NCBI GenBank assembly: GCA_001692895.1
Contig: KV748181.1
Span: 2,795,640 to 2,859,639 of the forward strand
Direction of reading: 5' to 3'
Source: Cenococcum geophilum 1.58
Taxonomy: Eukaryota; Ascomycota; Dothideomycetes; Gloniales; Gloniaceae
DNA length: 64,000 nucleotides
The notes beneath the pieces are model-generated. The model made no database searches and had not been told where the DNA came from. It worked only from the letters and a program-made list of their open reading frames with translations. Below are positions 44,148 to 58,500 of the stretch, in pieces; the first letter of the stretch is position 1; each line of letters begins with the position of its first letter. Both the position numbers and the translations under genes were made by a program.

Positions 44148-47100
44148 TTACCCCCCCCTCTAAAAAAGCCTGCCCTTAGGCTTTGCCGCTAAAAGTCTTG
44201 GCAAGAGAATCTAACTAATTAGACAACTTTAACTGCCGGTTGAAGTTCCTAAATATCTTAACACCTTACGTGACTAAGAAATTTCTAGGGTGTTTTTGTC
44301 CTTATGTTCTTCTGGTAGCTTATTATCTTTATTATACTAGCATTCTATCCACTTATCTAGGTACTTTAGCGGTCTAGGTTTATTAGGGTAATAGCTATAG
44401 AACTCTTAAAGCTTATAGGGGCTACCTATAAAGTTCTATATAGGGTACTAAGTAGGGTCCGGGTTATATCCTTTCCAACTAATATAATACTTTAATGTTC
44501 CCTTTACAAGTTTATAGGCTAGTATTTCTTTAATTTTCTATTTATTATCGTCGTTAACTTAAATTAGCAGGGGAGGTTTATTCTTTTATTCGGGTAGTAG
44601 GTTATTTATAGCTTTCTATAGCTTATCTAGTAAGAAGATAAAGTGGACTTTAATTAAGTCTAGGAGCTTAACCTTGTATAAGTTGCCTACTTTATTAAGA
44701 ATCTTATACGGTCCTACTATCTTATAGTCTAGCTTACGGCTAGGCCGTTCTGTCTTTTAGTTCTTTATTATAACCTAGACCATGTCGCCTATAGTAAAGT
44801 TAGGCTTGCGCCTATACTTATTTACCTGCTATTCTATTAACTTTTAGGCCTTTTTTAGGTTTATATAGGCTACTTTCCAGGCTTCTTTTAAGCGCTTAGC
44901 GTACTGCTAGGCTTTCTTATAAGATAGTTTTTTGCGTACGGTCTGGGGCCCTTCTGGTCTTTCCTAGTTAAAGCTTATATAGGGTAGGTAACCCATTTCT
45001 AGTTAAATAGGGGCAAATCCGGTAGAGTTGTGGGGTAGGGTTGCTTGGGCGTAGTCTATTAAGGGCAATAGTTTGGCCCAGTTATCTTAGAAGTAGTTAA
45101 CAAAAGGCCGGAGTCTCTAGTTTAAGTATTAATTTATAATCTCCGTTTAACCGTCTATCTAGGGGTAATATGCTATAGAAAGCTTTAGCTTAATGCCTAG
45201 GATTTAGGTAAACTTATTTTAAAAGGCTAATATAAACTGCGGCCTGTGGTCGGATATAATAGTATCTAGTAGTCCGTAAATTCGGTAGACGTAGTGGATA
45301 TATAGTCGGGCTGCCTTTTTAGCATTAATATTTTTATAATAGGGAATTAAAAACAGGCGCTTGCCAAAGCGGTTAACTAGGATTATAACTATATTATATC
45401 CGTTACGGTCTAGAGGTAGCTTATAAAAGTCTATAGAGATATATTGCTAGGGGCGGTTGGGTATTAGGAGGGGTTTTAATAATCCTAGGGTCTTATCTCG
45501 TGGGATTATAGACCTACGGTAGTCGTTGTAGTTCCGTATATAGCGGTCGATATCTATAACTATTCTAGGCCAGTAGTAGCGGTCGCTAATAATCCTACGG
45601 GTCTTATTCTTTCTAGGGTGGGCCATAGAGACCTAGGTATGTGCTTTAGCAATAAGCTAAGTCCGTAAGTTCTATTCCTCTGCTACTACTAGCCGTTCTT
45701 AATGCTTAAGTAATCCATTTTTAAGGGACTATGGGCTGGTAACGTTCTTTGCCTTTTTATGGTACTCCTGTAGAGAAGGGGCCGTATAGTTTATCTATAG
45801 TAATTTATTAATTAAGTTAAGTCCTAAAGGGTTAATAGAATATATCTTAGCGCCTAAGGAGTCTATACTTAGTTCTACTTATATCTAGGGGTTAAGGTGC
45901 TCTGGTTATAGTAGCGTCTAGGTCCATAATAAGATCTTTACAGCCGTATAGTTACCTAGGTCTTATTTACGCCTAGTAAGAGCATCCGCACGGTTTGTAG
46001 CGCCTAGTTTATATATAATTAAGAAGTTAAACTAAGATAGGATATCCGCCTAGCGTGCCTNCNGGGCNATAAGGGCCTTAGTTGTTATAAAGTATTCTAG
46101 GGCCTTATAATCTAACACTACTTTAATAGGTTTAGGGGTCCCCTCTAGCTATACACGCTAGTGCTAAAAGCTAGAGATAATAGCCAGCATTTCTTTATTA
46201 TAGATATGGTAGTTTAGTTTAGTATCTATTATAGTCTTTAAATAGTATGCAATAGGGTACTATTTTCCGTCCGGTTGCTTTTAGGAAAAAATACCGGCTA
46301 TTGCGCCGTCTAAGGCATTAGTTTCTAGCATTAAGGGCCGTTCTAGGTTAAAGTAGGCAAGTAGGGGGGCCGACGCTAGCCGTTTTTTAAGCTTATTAAA
46401 GGCCTATATACACATAGCGTTAAAGTAAAAGGGCCAGTCTTTCCTAGTAAGGCGGTTAAGAGGCCGGGTAATCCTGCTGTAGTTTTTAATAAAGCGTTAG
46501 TAGAAGTTATAAAAACCTAAAAACGATTACACCCCCTTTACGGTCCGTGGGGGCGTCCACTAGTTAATTGCGGTTGTTTTCTCTAGGTCGGCCTTAATTC
46601 CGTCTATACTAATAATAAAACCTAGGTACTTTATACGCTTAACACTAAATTCTAACTTCTTAATATTGGCCTAGAGGCCAGCTTCGCGGAGCCGTTATAG
46701 GACTTTATAGACGTGCTCCTTATATTCTAGTTTATTCTCCGAGTAGATTATAATATCATCTAGATAGGCCGTATAGAAGTTGTTAAGGTAGTTAAAGAGT
46801 ACATTATTTATATACCGCTAGTACGTAGCTAGTCCATTGGTTAGTCTAAAAGGAAGTACCTTATATTTATATGTCCTATAACAGGTCCGGAATATAGTAA
46901 GATCCTTAAACCCGGGGTCTATTCTAATTTGGTAAAAGGCCTGGCGGATATCGAGCTTTGTAAAAACCTTAGCTCTACTTATTTAGGTAAGAGTTTCATT
47001 AAGTAAGGGCAGTGGGTAGCGGTCCTTGCGGGTTATATTATTTAACTTATAGTAGTTAATGCAGAAGCGCAGTCCTCTATTTAGCTTTTTAATAAAGAGA

Positions 47101-49673
47101 ATAGGTAAGTTAAAAGGGGCTTAGCTAGGCTTAATGAAGCCCTTATTTAGGTTATTAATAAGGTACTACTTTATAGCCTATAATTTGGCAATAGACTATG
47201 GGTAAAGAGGGCTAAAGCTAAGGGTGCTTCCCTTGTCTTGCTTAATCTCGATCTTATAGTTATACAGTTAGTAGGGTAGAAGTATATTAGACGCTGCCTT
47301 AGAGAATACGTCCTTAAATTTCCAGTGTTAATTAGGCAGTTTTTGCTCCACTAGTTCTTTATCTATAAGCCCGCTTTCCTATCCGCTAAGCTCGCTTTCC
47401 TTTTCCTTAATTATTCGGTTAATTTTGTATAGGCTAGTCGTAAAGGCAACGGTATTAGGCTAAATTAGGTTCCGGTAGAATCCTATAGCGCCAATATAGC
47501 AGATATTAACTAGTGGGAGGTCCGTAGGTTTCTTTAGCGTCCGTTAGGCTATGGTTTGCAGTATAGGGTTTATAGTCTTCCTTAGCTTACGTTCCATTTT
47601 CTATAAGTTATCCTTCCTATCTATTAGTTTAGTGTGGCGTCCGATATCCCTGGCTTTCCTTTATAGCTTTGTAGGGTTCTCTATAGGGAACTTAGCTAGG
47701 TTACTATCGACTTCCTAGGTCTCTAGTGCGGGTGGCGTGATATAGGTAGTCTAAGGGCGGCGTAGTATATAGATCCGTTGCGGGTTAAGCTATACGTCCT
47801 TCTTAAAGGCCTAGTCTCTGCGTATAGCATTAGCCTAGTAAATAGTATTAATCTAGGGCCGTATAAGGTTTTCTATTATAATACTGATTTCTTTTATAAA
47901 GGAAGGGGTTAGGGGTAGAGTTTTGGGCTAAATAAGCCATCTACTCCATACTTTAAGCTATAAGCCTAAATAGGCTAGCCATTTTCTTTTTAAGATTATA
48001 TTGTAGCTTCCTAAGTCCGTAATAAGAAAGGGGACGTTATACTACCTTCGTCCGTTAACGTGGAGGTAGATCCACAAGATAGTTGTAATAGGTGGCCCTA
48101 TCCGTCCGTTATAACCGCGAATAGGGATTAATTTAGGCAGTTCTTTAAGGGGTACATTTAAAAAATTAGCCAGTTTTGCAGCGCACTTTATATTAATTAA
48201 GGTAAAGGCATTTATTTTTAAGTTAGCTAAAGTAGAGGTTAAAACTTAATATCTATTGCGAAATAAAGTATAAGGGATAGTGCAGCTTCTTTTACTAACT
48301 AGCTAACCTAGATTAATATATAACATATCAATCCCTTTTAACCCTAGAGAGGAGTCTTCCTCTAGGGTTCCTCTTTTTTTAGCTCCGTACTATCCTCCTA
48401 AATTAACAGGACCTCGTTTGTCCTTACTTTTATTAGGTAGTTCCTTATAGGGTGGCCTATTTAACCGCATAAGAAGTAAGCTCCTTAATTGCTAAGGGCC
48501 TATATATGGGGGTCGCTGTATATAGGCCGGGTGTATACTAGGCCCGTAGTAGGGGTAGCTGCGCGGCTAGCTACTAGGTTGGCTGTAGGAGTTGCTGATT
48601 ATATTGGGGCACTATGGGCCGTACTCGCAGTACTTACGGCCTGGTTTGTAAGGTTTCTAGTTTTTAGCCAGTTGGCGCATGCCTTAATTTAACGGAGGCC
48701 TTAGTTAATAGCTAGGCAATAGTCCATAAGTTTCTTTAACGTCTATACTGTAGTATAAGCTAGCAATACGGCCCGCTATAGGTCTAGGGTAAGTTTGTCG
48801 AAGAGGTTTAGTAGTAGGTCTTCCTGGGGGATCTAGGCCTATCTAGCTAGGTGTAGAAAGCGGGTTTAAAAGGCCAAAAAGGTCTCCATTGTTTTTATGT
48901 TTAGGCTTTTATAGCTAAGGCGGGCGTTCTATACTTTAAAAGGGTCTTTATAAATAGAAGATAAGTATTTAATTATTTTCTCTTTAGAGATAAAGGGGTC
49001 TATTAAGTCTTCTATATATCGCGGGCGTAAATGCGTCTAGGCGTCTCCGCTAGTACGGCCGAAGATATAGGCCATTCTGGCTTAGGCGTTAGGGAAGTGG
49101 TCTATATTAACTTTAAGCTTGTCCTATAATTAAAGCTTCTAATTATTAAATGTAGGGTTAGTTCCGTCTATGAGTAGTAGGGGGTCCGCGACCTTTACTA
49201 ACCGCTTTAGTGCTGTATAGGCCTTAGTAAATCTACTAAGGCGCTGGGATAGGGCCTAAAGGACTGTAATAAGTCTTTAGTTGTTTAATAATGACTTATT
49301 ATTAGATATAGGGGTATCTCTGGCTTTAAGCAGCTCTTATAATCGTTTAATTTTGGCATTAGCAGCCGCAAGCTCCACCTAGGGGGTTAAAACGTTAATT
49401 ATTTCTTCGTCTGAAGTATTTAAGGGTCCTACAGCTGCTTTACCTGCTACTGTGGTTCGTGGCATAGTAGTAGGGGTGTTAGGTAATTCCGGGTAATTTC
49501 TTTAGGGGTTCTAGTCTGTGCGTATCTTATAAGTCCTTTCCTTAGGGTTTTATTCTTTTCTTTTAGGTCCTGTCCTTATGGTCCTGGTAATGTCCTTAGG
49601 GTCCTATTCTGTGTTCTCGTAGATATATTTAAGTTCCTTCTTAGGAAGAAAGAGTAGAGTGAGCTTTAGATAA

Positions 49674-49910
49674 TGTTAGCGACTTAGTTAATCGAGACAT
49701 AAGCACGGCAAAAGGGTCGCGCAAGCCTGTACAATTGGATTGTCTATAAACGAGAATCTAAAGCTAAAGAAAGGAAAGGAGAAGAAGGGGAGCGCCGCTC
49801 GAAGCTATATACGATCTTCGCGTCACGTAATCGCAATATGCGGCAATCTGTGGCAGCTTGCCGGTGCGTAGTTCTGCCAAGTTCTGCCAAGTTCTGCTAG
49901 TGCCGTAACA
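49674..49910 (-). repeat. Chromovirus LTR (5' LTR in element sense)
   Basis: 237 bp, same length and termini as 43911-44147, followed by the duplicated AGAAT target site. Confidence 0.9.
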
Positions 49911-52755
49911 AGAATATAATTAGAGTTAATCTATTAGGTAACTACTCCACTAGTTATTATTATGTTATAACTTCTTATTTACCTATATACCCAGCCTATT
50001 AATAAGTCCACTATAGTTCCTGCTATAAGGCTTTGTTATACATTTACTACTAAGGTTACAGTATTAATAAAGTTAAATAATATGCTACTAAAAGTAGTAG
50101 CTATAACGGCGTTAATAGCGGCGACTACTTTAGGATTAGGTAATAACACTAGTATAATAGATACTAACTCGCAACTAGTTACTATTAGATAGCTATAGGA
50201 AATGGTTAATTAATTAATAAATAATAATAGGATATTTAAAGAAAGGATTAACGGGATTGGAGCGGCTAAGGTTAAATTACCCTTAATAGAGCGATTTTTA
50301 GGGGAGAAGTTAAAACTTAAAGGATTCCTTATATAAATGCACTTTAAGGTTATATAGAAAGGAGTTAAACTAGAAACGCTTATGGATTAAGTCACTTATA
50401 TAGGATTCTTTTTAACAGGAAGAACACTTAAGTAGTTTAAGCCTTACCTTACGGAGGTATAGGAGTACGGTATAACAACTACTAACTAGAAGGTATAGTA
50501 TATGTTCTTAAGTTAGAATAGGTTTATAGAACAATTAATATAAATATTTAGAGACCCGAAGGTAATTACTATAGTAAAAAAAAAACTTTAAAACCTAGTA
50601 TAAAGAACTTTGGCAATTAAGTATATAATATAGTTTTAAATATTAGTAATATAGGTTAAATAGAACGATAAAGCGCTTATAGCATAGTATAAATAGGGAC
50701 TTAAAGTAAAAGTCTAAGACGTAATTATTCTAATAGAAGATGCGGATACTCTTAGGGATTTAATTAATTAAGTAATTAAAATTAATAATAGGATCTATTA
50801 AAGAGAGCAGACTAAGAAAGGTTAGGATAAAGTTCTATAGTTATATAAGGCGCAAGGCATATATTAATAAAGTTAAAGTTAAAAACTATAGTATAGCGTA
50901 AAGCTAATAGACTTAAGTAGTACTAAAGAATCTAAAGAATAGAATAAACGACTATAGAAACCTAGAGGATAAGGATTAAGTAATTAAAGGTCTAAGGGGT
51001 AAAGGCTAAATTAGGGATCTTAGTAGTAGAAGACATTTAGGCGGACTCTATAGTAAGAAAAATGGTTTAAAAAAGGGGCTTATATAAATTGCGGAAAATA
51101 GGGTTACTATATTAAAGATTATAAAAGTAGTTAGAGTTACTATATAGTAAAAGGAATAAGACTAGTAGAAGACATATATATATAGAAGGATAATAGTATA
51201 CTATAAGGAATAAAAGAATGTTTAATTAACAGTTTTGCGTTTTATTATAATAACGTATACCAAATTTATAAAGACGCTAAGTATAGCGCAAGCTATTAGC
51301 CGTAAGAGCTAAAATTATTAGAGTTTAAAGGAACTAATAAACTAGTTCGCAGATTGGATATTAAGGACGATAAGTTTAATATAGGCGAAATATTTAGTGA
51401 CGATAAGGTAATAAAGGCAGCTTACTAGGAGTATATAAACCTTAAAGATATTATATAAAAGGTAAAGGATAATTCCACTATAGAATAGGGAATATTAGTA
51501 GGGATTAAGACCCTACTAGATATAATATCTATTACTTTATAAGATATAAGAGGAGTAAAATAGTAAACTACTTTAGTACTTAATAAAGGTAAAAGGCTAA
51601 AGGCTTAAGATTCTTAAGAAGAGATATAAGATAACTAAGATTCTTAAGATAAGATAAGGTAAGCTTAAGGACCTATAACGGACGATAACTAATAGAGCAG
51701 AGTAATGGCTTAGTTTAGTAATATATAAATAAGCTTAAGACGAAGTTTCCTAAAGATATAAGATTCTTAAGATAAGATAAGTAAGATTTAAGACTTTTAA
51801 GATAAGATAAGAACACTATAGAAGCCTAGTTAAACTAAGGTAGAAGTAAAGCTTAAGATAGAAGCAAGCTTAGGATTAAAAATCCTATAGGACTAAGATT
51901 TTTAAATATAAATAAGGACTATTAAATAAACTAAAATTAAGAAGTAAGAAGACTTTAAGGATCTATCTACAAGACGCAAACTAAAAAAAACTATAGAAGA
52001 ATTTAGGTAAAGAATTATCGCATAGTAAGAATAGAAACTAGATAAGAAATCTAGTATACTAGGTCGTATAAGGGATAGAGTACCTATATAAAGAATTACT
52101 AATAGGCCTAGAGTAGGTACACTAAGAGCTAAGTAGCTTACTAAACTAGAAAATAAAGAGGATTTAGGGATCTTTATTAGATTTAAAGAACAATATATAA
52201 AGGGCTATTATAATATAGTAATAAGAAGATACTTCCTTATAGACAAGCTGTATACACTCTAGCAGTTATACTAAAAGTGGTATAAATAACGACATAATGA
52301 CAAGTAGGAAGATTTCTATATATAGTTAGATAAATAAGTTATCTAGGACTACCTAATTATAGAAAAGGCTATAACTTATATTAAAGGAGCCTTAATTATA
52401 ACGTTAAAGGATCTAAAGGAATAATTAGAGGACTAGAGAAGTAAGANACGCATCTTAATACCTNNNAATAAAGTTATAANGTTTANATTANNATAATAAA
52501 GGTTTAAACTTAAAGATAAAAACGAGTTAAGAGTTAACCTAAAGCACCTAGTATACTATACGCTATTATAGATCGCATACGTAGACGATATATATAAGAT
52601 ATATAAAAATCTAAAAGGAAAGAATTGGAAGTACCCTATAAGGATATATTAGGCGCTAGATAAGTAATAATATAGAAATGCTAAGTATATATATAGCTAG
52701 CATTTAATAGAAGTTTAAGAGTTAGGAGACTTAATACTTTAACTAAAAAGATTCC

Positions 52756-52969
52756 TGTTGGAACCACGGTAGGGGGGGTTTTTAGTCTCAATTGATTTCT
52801 TCTCTCTCTTCCGCAGAGGATCGTAAGGATCGCGGTGCCTAAATAGGGGGGGCTGAGGTCGGACTATCTATCGGGCCGTAGGTGGTCAGGTGACCTACGC
52901 TACGCTATGCGGCCCCTACCGCATACGCTCTACGCGTAATACTATTTACAACCTCTACTTATATAGACA
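52756..52969 (-). repeat. LTR of gag-only element (left)
   Basis: 214 bp, begins TGTTGGAACCACGG and ends TATAGACA. It contains a G-run and several CTACGC words. Confidence 0.9.
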
Positions 52970-54212
52970 CTGGCAACATTTATAAAAAGGAAAGAAGGTA
53001 AAAAAATATAAAGGAGAAGTATATACGTCAACAGGTGCTTAGGGCAGTAATTGCGGATGTTTTAGGTATTATAAATATTGCGGATATTGCAGACATTGCG
53101 GATATCGTTATAGATATTGCGGATATTGCGGATGTCGTAAATATTTGGATATTGCGGTGGAAACAGGTAGGCGCGTATAAGGTATTACTGAGGTGTCTAT
53201 AATCTCTATCCCTCTCCCTTTATAAACTTAGTCCAAAACGCCTCTACCTTAGGGTCGCTGTAATAGCTAGGATAGGGTTCTATATCGAGGTAGAAGTTAG
53301 AAGCTCTAAAGGTATCCCCTTAGTTATCGTCGTTGTTATTAGTATCGCCGTTGCTGCCCTCAAAATCGGAGATATATTAACGTATTCTTTAGTCCCTTTC
53401 TTTCTTTATATAGTTCGTAGACTAATATCTAGATTTGCTGTATACAAAGCACTTTTTGCCCTTATTGCGGTATTGACGATTAGGGAGGTAATATTGTTAG
53501 TTAGAGGAGCGGTATCATCGGTCAGTATAGAATGATTTAATCTCTGGTTCTTATTTACCATACGTCGCGATTAAGGATTTAATATCGCTAATAAGGCTAG
53601 TAAGGGTAGTAGCGGGTTAAAAGCAGGCTGGTTTATAAGCTGGTACGTCTTAGTACGCAGTAAGGAGCTTATTATAGAATATCGTGTTATTTTAGAGGTC
53701 CTTTGCTAACCCACGTTATAGCTACCATATCTTGTTAATTAATATCTAAAATGCTTAACCTGTATTAAGTCCTTTTTAAGCAGTAACTTATTTAAGCGTA
53801 ATTGCATTCCACTTTAATAGGATATCACGTTTATATTTGTCGCCTTTAAAGTATAATTTAAGGCCTGTGCATATATTCTTGAGAAGGTTAAGATCTTTAA
53901 CGTAAGTAAAGTAGTATTTAAGAGTAAGTCCGCGGAGTATAGTAGGAATAGCAATAATATACGCTTGCTTAGGGACGCTGGCTTAGAGGCAGTAGTTTTG
54001 GAAGATCTTAAACTTAAAATTAAAGTTATCTTATTCGCCAGAGTATTTAACTTCGTCCGTATAGAGCTTAGTTAAGTTAATAATCTCTCTTCCGAAGCTT
54101 CCTTGTAGGGCAAGCTGGTCTATAGCTTGGGTAATTTATGCTAGAGTCTAGGGGGTAGTTGCTAGGGTTAGCTGAATAATTTGAACGGGAGCAGTTAATA
54201 GTGATGGTAGAT

Positions 54213-54285
54213 CTAGGGTAGGGTCGTCAGTAGGGTCGTCGGTAGGGCCGTCGGTAGGGTCGTTAGTAGGGTCGTCGGTAGGCCA
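54213..54285 (-). repeat. 12-bp coding minisatellite in gag-only element
   Basis: About six units of GTCGTCGGTAGG or close variants; on the minus strand each encodes a DDPT-type acidic tetrapeptide within the Gag-like region. Confidence 0.8.
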
Positions 54286-54861
54286 TTTTAAGGGAGTTGG
54301 TTCGAGAATAGTTCCTAAGAGGCCGTCTGCAATTAACTTCCTTGCCTCCTTCCGTATATATACGCTATTTTTACGGAGGTAATCCCTGATCTTCTTTAAT
54401 CGATCCTTGCCAAGGTTATTAAGTATATCCCTTATAAATAACTCAAAATCGTCAATAAAGCTCTCCTATAGGTCGAATCCCTTCTATCTATTCTCCTTAT
54501 ATATCGATAAGCGCCAATTAACAAATGCTTTAACTTCCTTAATGTCGGTTACGGTCGCGTCGATTCCAGTCTCCTATTTTTCGGTATCTATCACGGAGGT
54601 AGATTTTTCGATATTCATCGCGGAGGTAGCCATCTTTTGGTTCCGTAGTTAATTTAATAGTTAGACTAGAAGCGTGGAAACAACCACAAACTAGTTATTC
54701 TGAAGGCGTAATGGACGTAGGTTAGAAGCGCGAGGAACCTTATAAACTGGCCTTTAGGCTTAGTAAGCAGTAGCTTAATTCTTAGCCTTCGATAAGAGGT
54801 CTAGAGAATTAGATAGTGCCTCTCTTCGTTATACCTTGCTAATCTATGCGGCACTAATCAG

Positions 54862-55075
54862 TGTTAGAACCACGGTAGGGGGGGTTTTTGGTCTTAATTG
54901 ATTTCTTCTCTCTCTTCCGTAGAGGATCGTAAGGATCGCGGTGCCTAAATAGGGGGGGCTAAGGTCGGACTATCTATCGGGCCGTAGGTGGTCAGGTAAC
55001 CTACGCTACGCTATACGGCCCCTACCGCATACGCTCTGCGCGTAATACTATTTACAACCTCTACTTATACAGACA
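54862..55075 (-). repeat. LTR of gag-only element (right)
   Basis: 214 bp partner of 52756-52969, differing only by transitions. Confidence 0.9.
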
Positions 55076-55356
55076 ATTCCTTATAAAAAAATACTTAGAT
55101 AAATAATAGTGGTAGAAATACCTAGAGAATATATATCTATAGTATATTAAAGATAAAAAGCGAACTAGGTATTGGCTAAAAAGTAAGCTAAGTATAATAG
55201 GATTAAATAGCTAATAGTTAGGAAAAGTAGAGGCCTATAGGATTAGAGGGAGCTAGTAATAAAGCCTTAAACCCTTAAAGGAATTTAAGGATAATACCTA
55301 AATTTATAAATTAAGTAGTAAGATTAGCAGTTTAAAGCACTAATAGATAGTAAAGT

Positions 55357-55518
55357 TGTTAGATAGTTTATATAGAGCTATTTATTAATAAAAATAGGTT
55401 AATTAATTAATGATTTTAATCGTTACTTGACCTAGGGCCCCTAGGCTTAAACGAAGATATTTATAATATACGTGACTAGTGCACGTCCTACGCCACTAAG
55501 AATATAGATTATCTAATG
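55357..55518 (-). repeat. Copia LTR (left)
   Basis: About 162 bp beginning TGTTAGATAG, with a CCTAGGGCCCCTAGG palindrome; partner of 60802-60976. Confidence 0.85.
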
Positions 55519-58500
55519 TACCCCCTTAGCTTTAACCTGGTCGAGGACAAAGCTAGCCACCTTCTTATGTCCGTTAATGCGTTAATTAAACTATAATCTT
55601 ATCTAAATCCTTCCGTCTCGCTCTAATATTCTCCCTTAGGTCCTCTAGTTGCTTCTCTTTATTTAGCCGCTCCTTAATATCTACTATCCTAATTATATTA
55701 ACAAAGCTTTAAAACCTCTACTTAGGCAGGGCCTTTATAAGTCTATTAGTAATTATCTCCTTTATTACTATCTATTGAAATTATACTTATCTCTTTATAT
55801 ATTCCTAATATAGCTAATATTAATAGATATTAATGTATTGGAGCTTCGTGATTAGCTTTGCTATATTTTTTATAATTAGTTAGAGCGTCTAGGTGTTGTC
55901 ACAGTTAATAATTAAGGGCTCGTTTAGTTATAATGTTATTACTTTAAATAGCCTACTAATAAAGATAGCTTCCTTTGCTGTCTATAATAGGGCTAATAAC
56001 TTAGCTTCTATGCTTAACGTTATAACTATACCCTGCTTATTTGCTCTCCAGGCAATCGGCCCCCTAAATAGCTTTATAATATATCCTTATAAGCTCTTTC
56101 TATTAACGGAGTTATTTGCGAATAATCCGTTGCTGGTATAGATAAATAATTGCGCTTTACTTCTACTGTCTCCGTTATCTCGTCCTTAGTTATATATTCC
56201 TTTATCTCTCCCTTTACTATTCGTTCCTTCCTTATCTCCTCTATAGTAGATTGCTCTACTCCTCGTGCTATATAGGTACTAAATAACTCTATCTACCGCT
56301 TAATAGTGCTCTTAGCTTAGGTCCTAATTAAACCTTACTAGTTATAATACTGCAAAGGTAATATCCGGACGCGTTGTAGTGGCTATATAGAGTACTAAAC
56401 CCAGTTTTCTCTAATATAGTATTGTAGAAGCTAGTAGGGATATAGGATGAATTAATAGGTCTGTATTAGGGGACGGACGCGTTAGACGGATTAATTAGTA
56501 AGCGGTAGGGAGGAGTTCTAATTCTGCCATAGGAGTGTCTAAAAGACGCCCTCTAAGATCTATCTTATACTAGTTAGCTATCTTCTTAATATAGGCTTCT
56601 TAGGATAGCTATAGGAGCCTCTAGCTACAATTATATAGCACGTAGATTCCTAGGAACTATTTTAGCTCGCTAAGGGTACTTATCTAGTATTCCTTGCTTA
56701 GCTCCTTAATTACTTCTTAAGCTTTCTTCTTATCTATCTTTTAGTAGTAAAAGACAATATCGTTAATGTAGAAGAAGACGACTATTTTACCTTTTAGCAT
56801 AACATACGGCTCCTAGGGTACTTATTTAAAACCTAATTCGTTTAATAAGCTTATGAGATTCTTCTGCTATAATAGTGGTGATTATTATAGTCCGTATAGG
56901 GCTTTTCTTAAGCGTAGTACTTTATCTATTTTTCCTTTATTAAACCCTAGTAGTAGCTTTATATAGACGACCTTATTAAGATCGTAATAGATAAATACAT
57001 TAACTGTATTTATTTATATTATCTCTAGGTTAAATTTTATAGTAATTACTATAAGGGTTTAGAAGGTTGTACTAGCTAATATAGTAGCTCTTATAGGTAG
57101 GTCTCCTAGGGCCTATTAATTTTTATAGACTACTAAGCGTGCCTTACATTTCTGGAGAAATCTATACTTATCCGTCTTGTAGATAAATACCTATATTAAG
57201 CTAAGGACCTACTATCCCTTTACGTACTTCTTATCTATTTCTTAAAACGACCTTATTTAATAATAAGATTGGAGATAGGCTCGTTAAGCCTCTTAGAACT
57301 AATTTTAAAGAGGATATGTATTAAGGTCCTAGATTAACTAGGGTAGCGAAGGTAGATTCTTCCTATATAATCTAATATTACGTATTCTGCCTAATTTTAG
57401 CTTGCTATTATTAAGTTAACTATTAAGGTTAAACTTCCTTCCTACTAAGAAGGCGCTATAATAGGCTAACGTAATCCTTTTAGTAATAAAGTCTTTAAAC
57501 CTATTATCGCTGGCTTCCTTAAACGAGTCTTTAACTGAGTTATTAGACACCCCCTAAGTATTAAACCCGTCTCCAGCTCGTTAAGCGACGTCTTAATCTT
57601 ATATATCTGACTTTATTAGATACTTAACGTAAAAGGCACATAGAGATTCTTTATCTTCTTCTATTAAAGGTGGCGTATTATATATATTTTTAAAAGCTCT
57701 TACAAGCTTAAGGTTTATTAACTTATTAAAGGTTTGTACTAGCTTATTAACGTTATTATCTTCCTCTTAAATTAACGGTTTAAATACTTCTTTATTGTCT
57801 TCTAGAAGGACCTTATTCTTAGTCTAGGTATTAGGTAGTTAAATCTTCTTAATTAGTATATCTAATTCGGCGTGTAGGTCCTTTAAGATGTCCGTTTACT
57901 TACCATTAAAGAACGTCTTTTTATTAAAGATAACGTCCCTAGTAGAGATAACGATACCTTTATATAGGATCTAGATCCTATAGATATTAGTAGAGTTATT
58001 ACTAATAAGATAGCCGATATGGGCTCGCGGATCTAGCTTACTTAGCCTTTTCTTCTTTAACTAGGCGTTTAACATTATTACGTACGCCCTACAGCTATAG
58101 GCTTTTAGGTGCGCTAGTTACAGCTTTTTTAATCTTTTATTAGCTAGGAAGGTATAAAACCTCTTATATAGCAATATCTAACTATTACTTTCCTATAGCG
58201 TTTAATCTTAAAGGTAAACTATATAGTTAACTATTTCGTTCTATAGGTTATATAGTAAATTAATAGCAATTCTTATTACTTATACTCTCTTAATAATTAT
58301 ACCCCCTAAGCGTTTAGCGGTACTATTTTAAGCTTAGGTATATAGCGCCAAAGGCTTAAATATAATCCCTTAAGTCCGTAGCTATTTAAGGGTTCTCCTT
58401 CTCCCTAGATCGTTGTCTAATCTAATAGTATTAACTTTAAGGTTATACCTTAGACGAATCCACTATACAAAATCTTTAAGTACCTATAGTGTCTCCTTCT

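Larger units (their letters stand above)
43911..49910 (-). mobile_element. Ty3/Gypsy chromovirus (fossil, complete LTR to LTR)
   Basis: 6.0 kb, bounded by two 237-bp LTRs and a perfect 5-bp target duplication AGAAT (43906-43910 and 49911-49915). It reads on the minus strand: gag with a zinc-knuckle remnant near 48450, protease about 47800-48300, reverse transcriptase about 46600-47300 (block AYLDDIIIY), RNase H about 46000-46500, integrase about 45000-45700 and a chromodomain-like tail near 44450. A G-rich polypurine tract adjoins the left LTR. The two LTRs differ at about seven positions, all transitions, so insertion was fairly recent and RIP followed. The coding region is broken in many places. 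Confidence 0.9.
52756..55075 (-). mobile_element. Gag-only non-autonomous LTR retroelement (fossil)
   Basis: 2.3 kb with two 214-bp LTRs (52756-52969 and 54862-55075) and perfect target duplication ATTCC (52751-52755 and 55076-55080). The internal 1.9 kb shows, on the minus strand from about 54630 to 53200, a Gag-like protein remnant ending in a Cys/His zinc-knuckle-like stretch near 53460. No protease, reverse transcriptase or integrase is visible, so it must have been moved by another element. The LTRs differ at about nine sites, all transitions. The coding region has several breaks. It is inserted in the pol-proximal part of the outer Gypsy. Confidence 0.85.

Noticed and set aside
48489-48692. 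67-codon plus-strand frame inside the chromovirus
   Set aside because: Opposite strand to the element's coding direction and without motif; chance opening in RIP-worn DNA.
55893-56141. 82-codon plus-strand frame inside the Copia element
   Set aside because: Antisense to the RNase H region of the element; chance opening.
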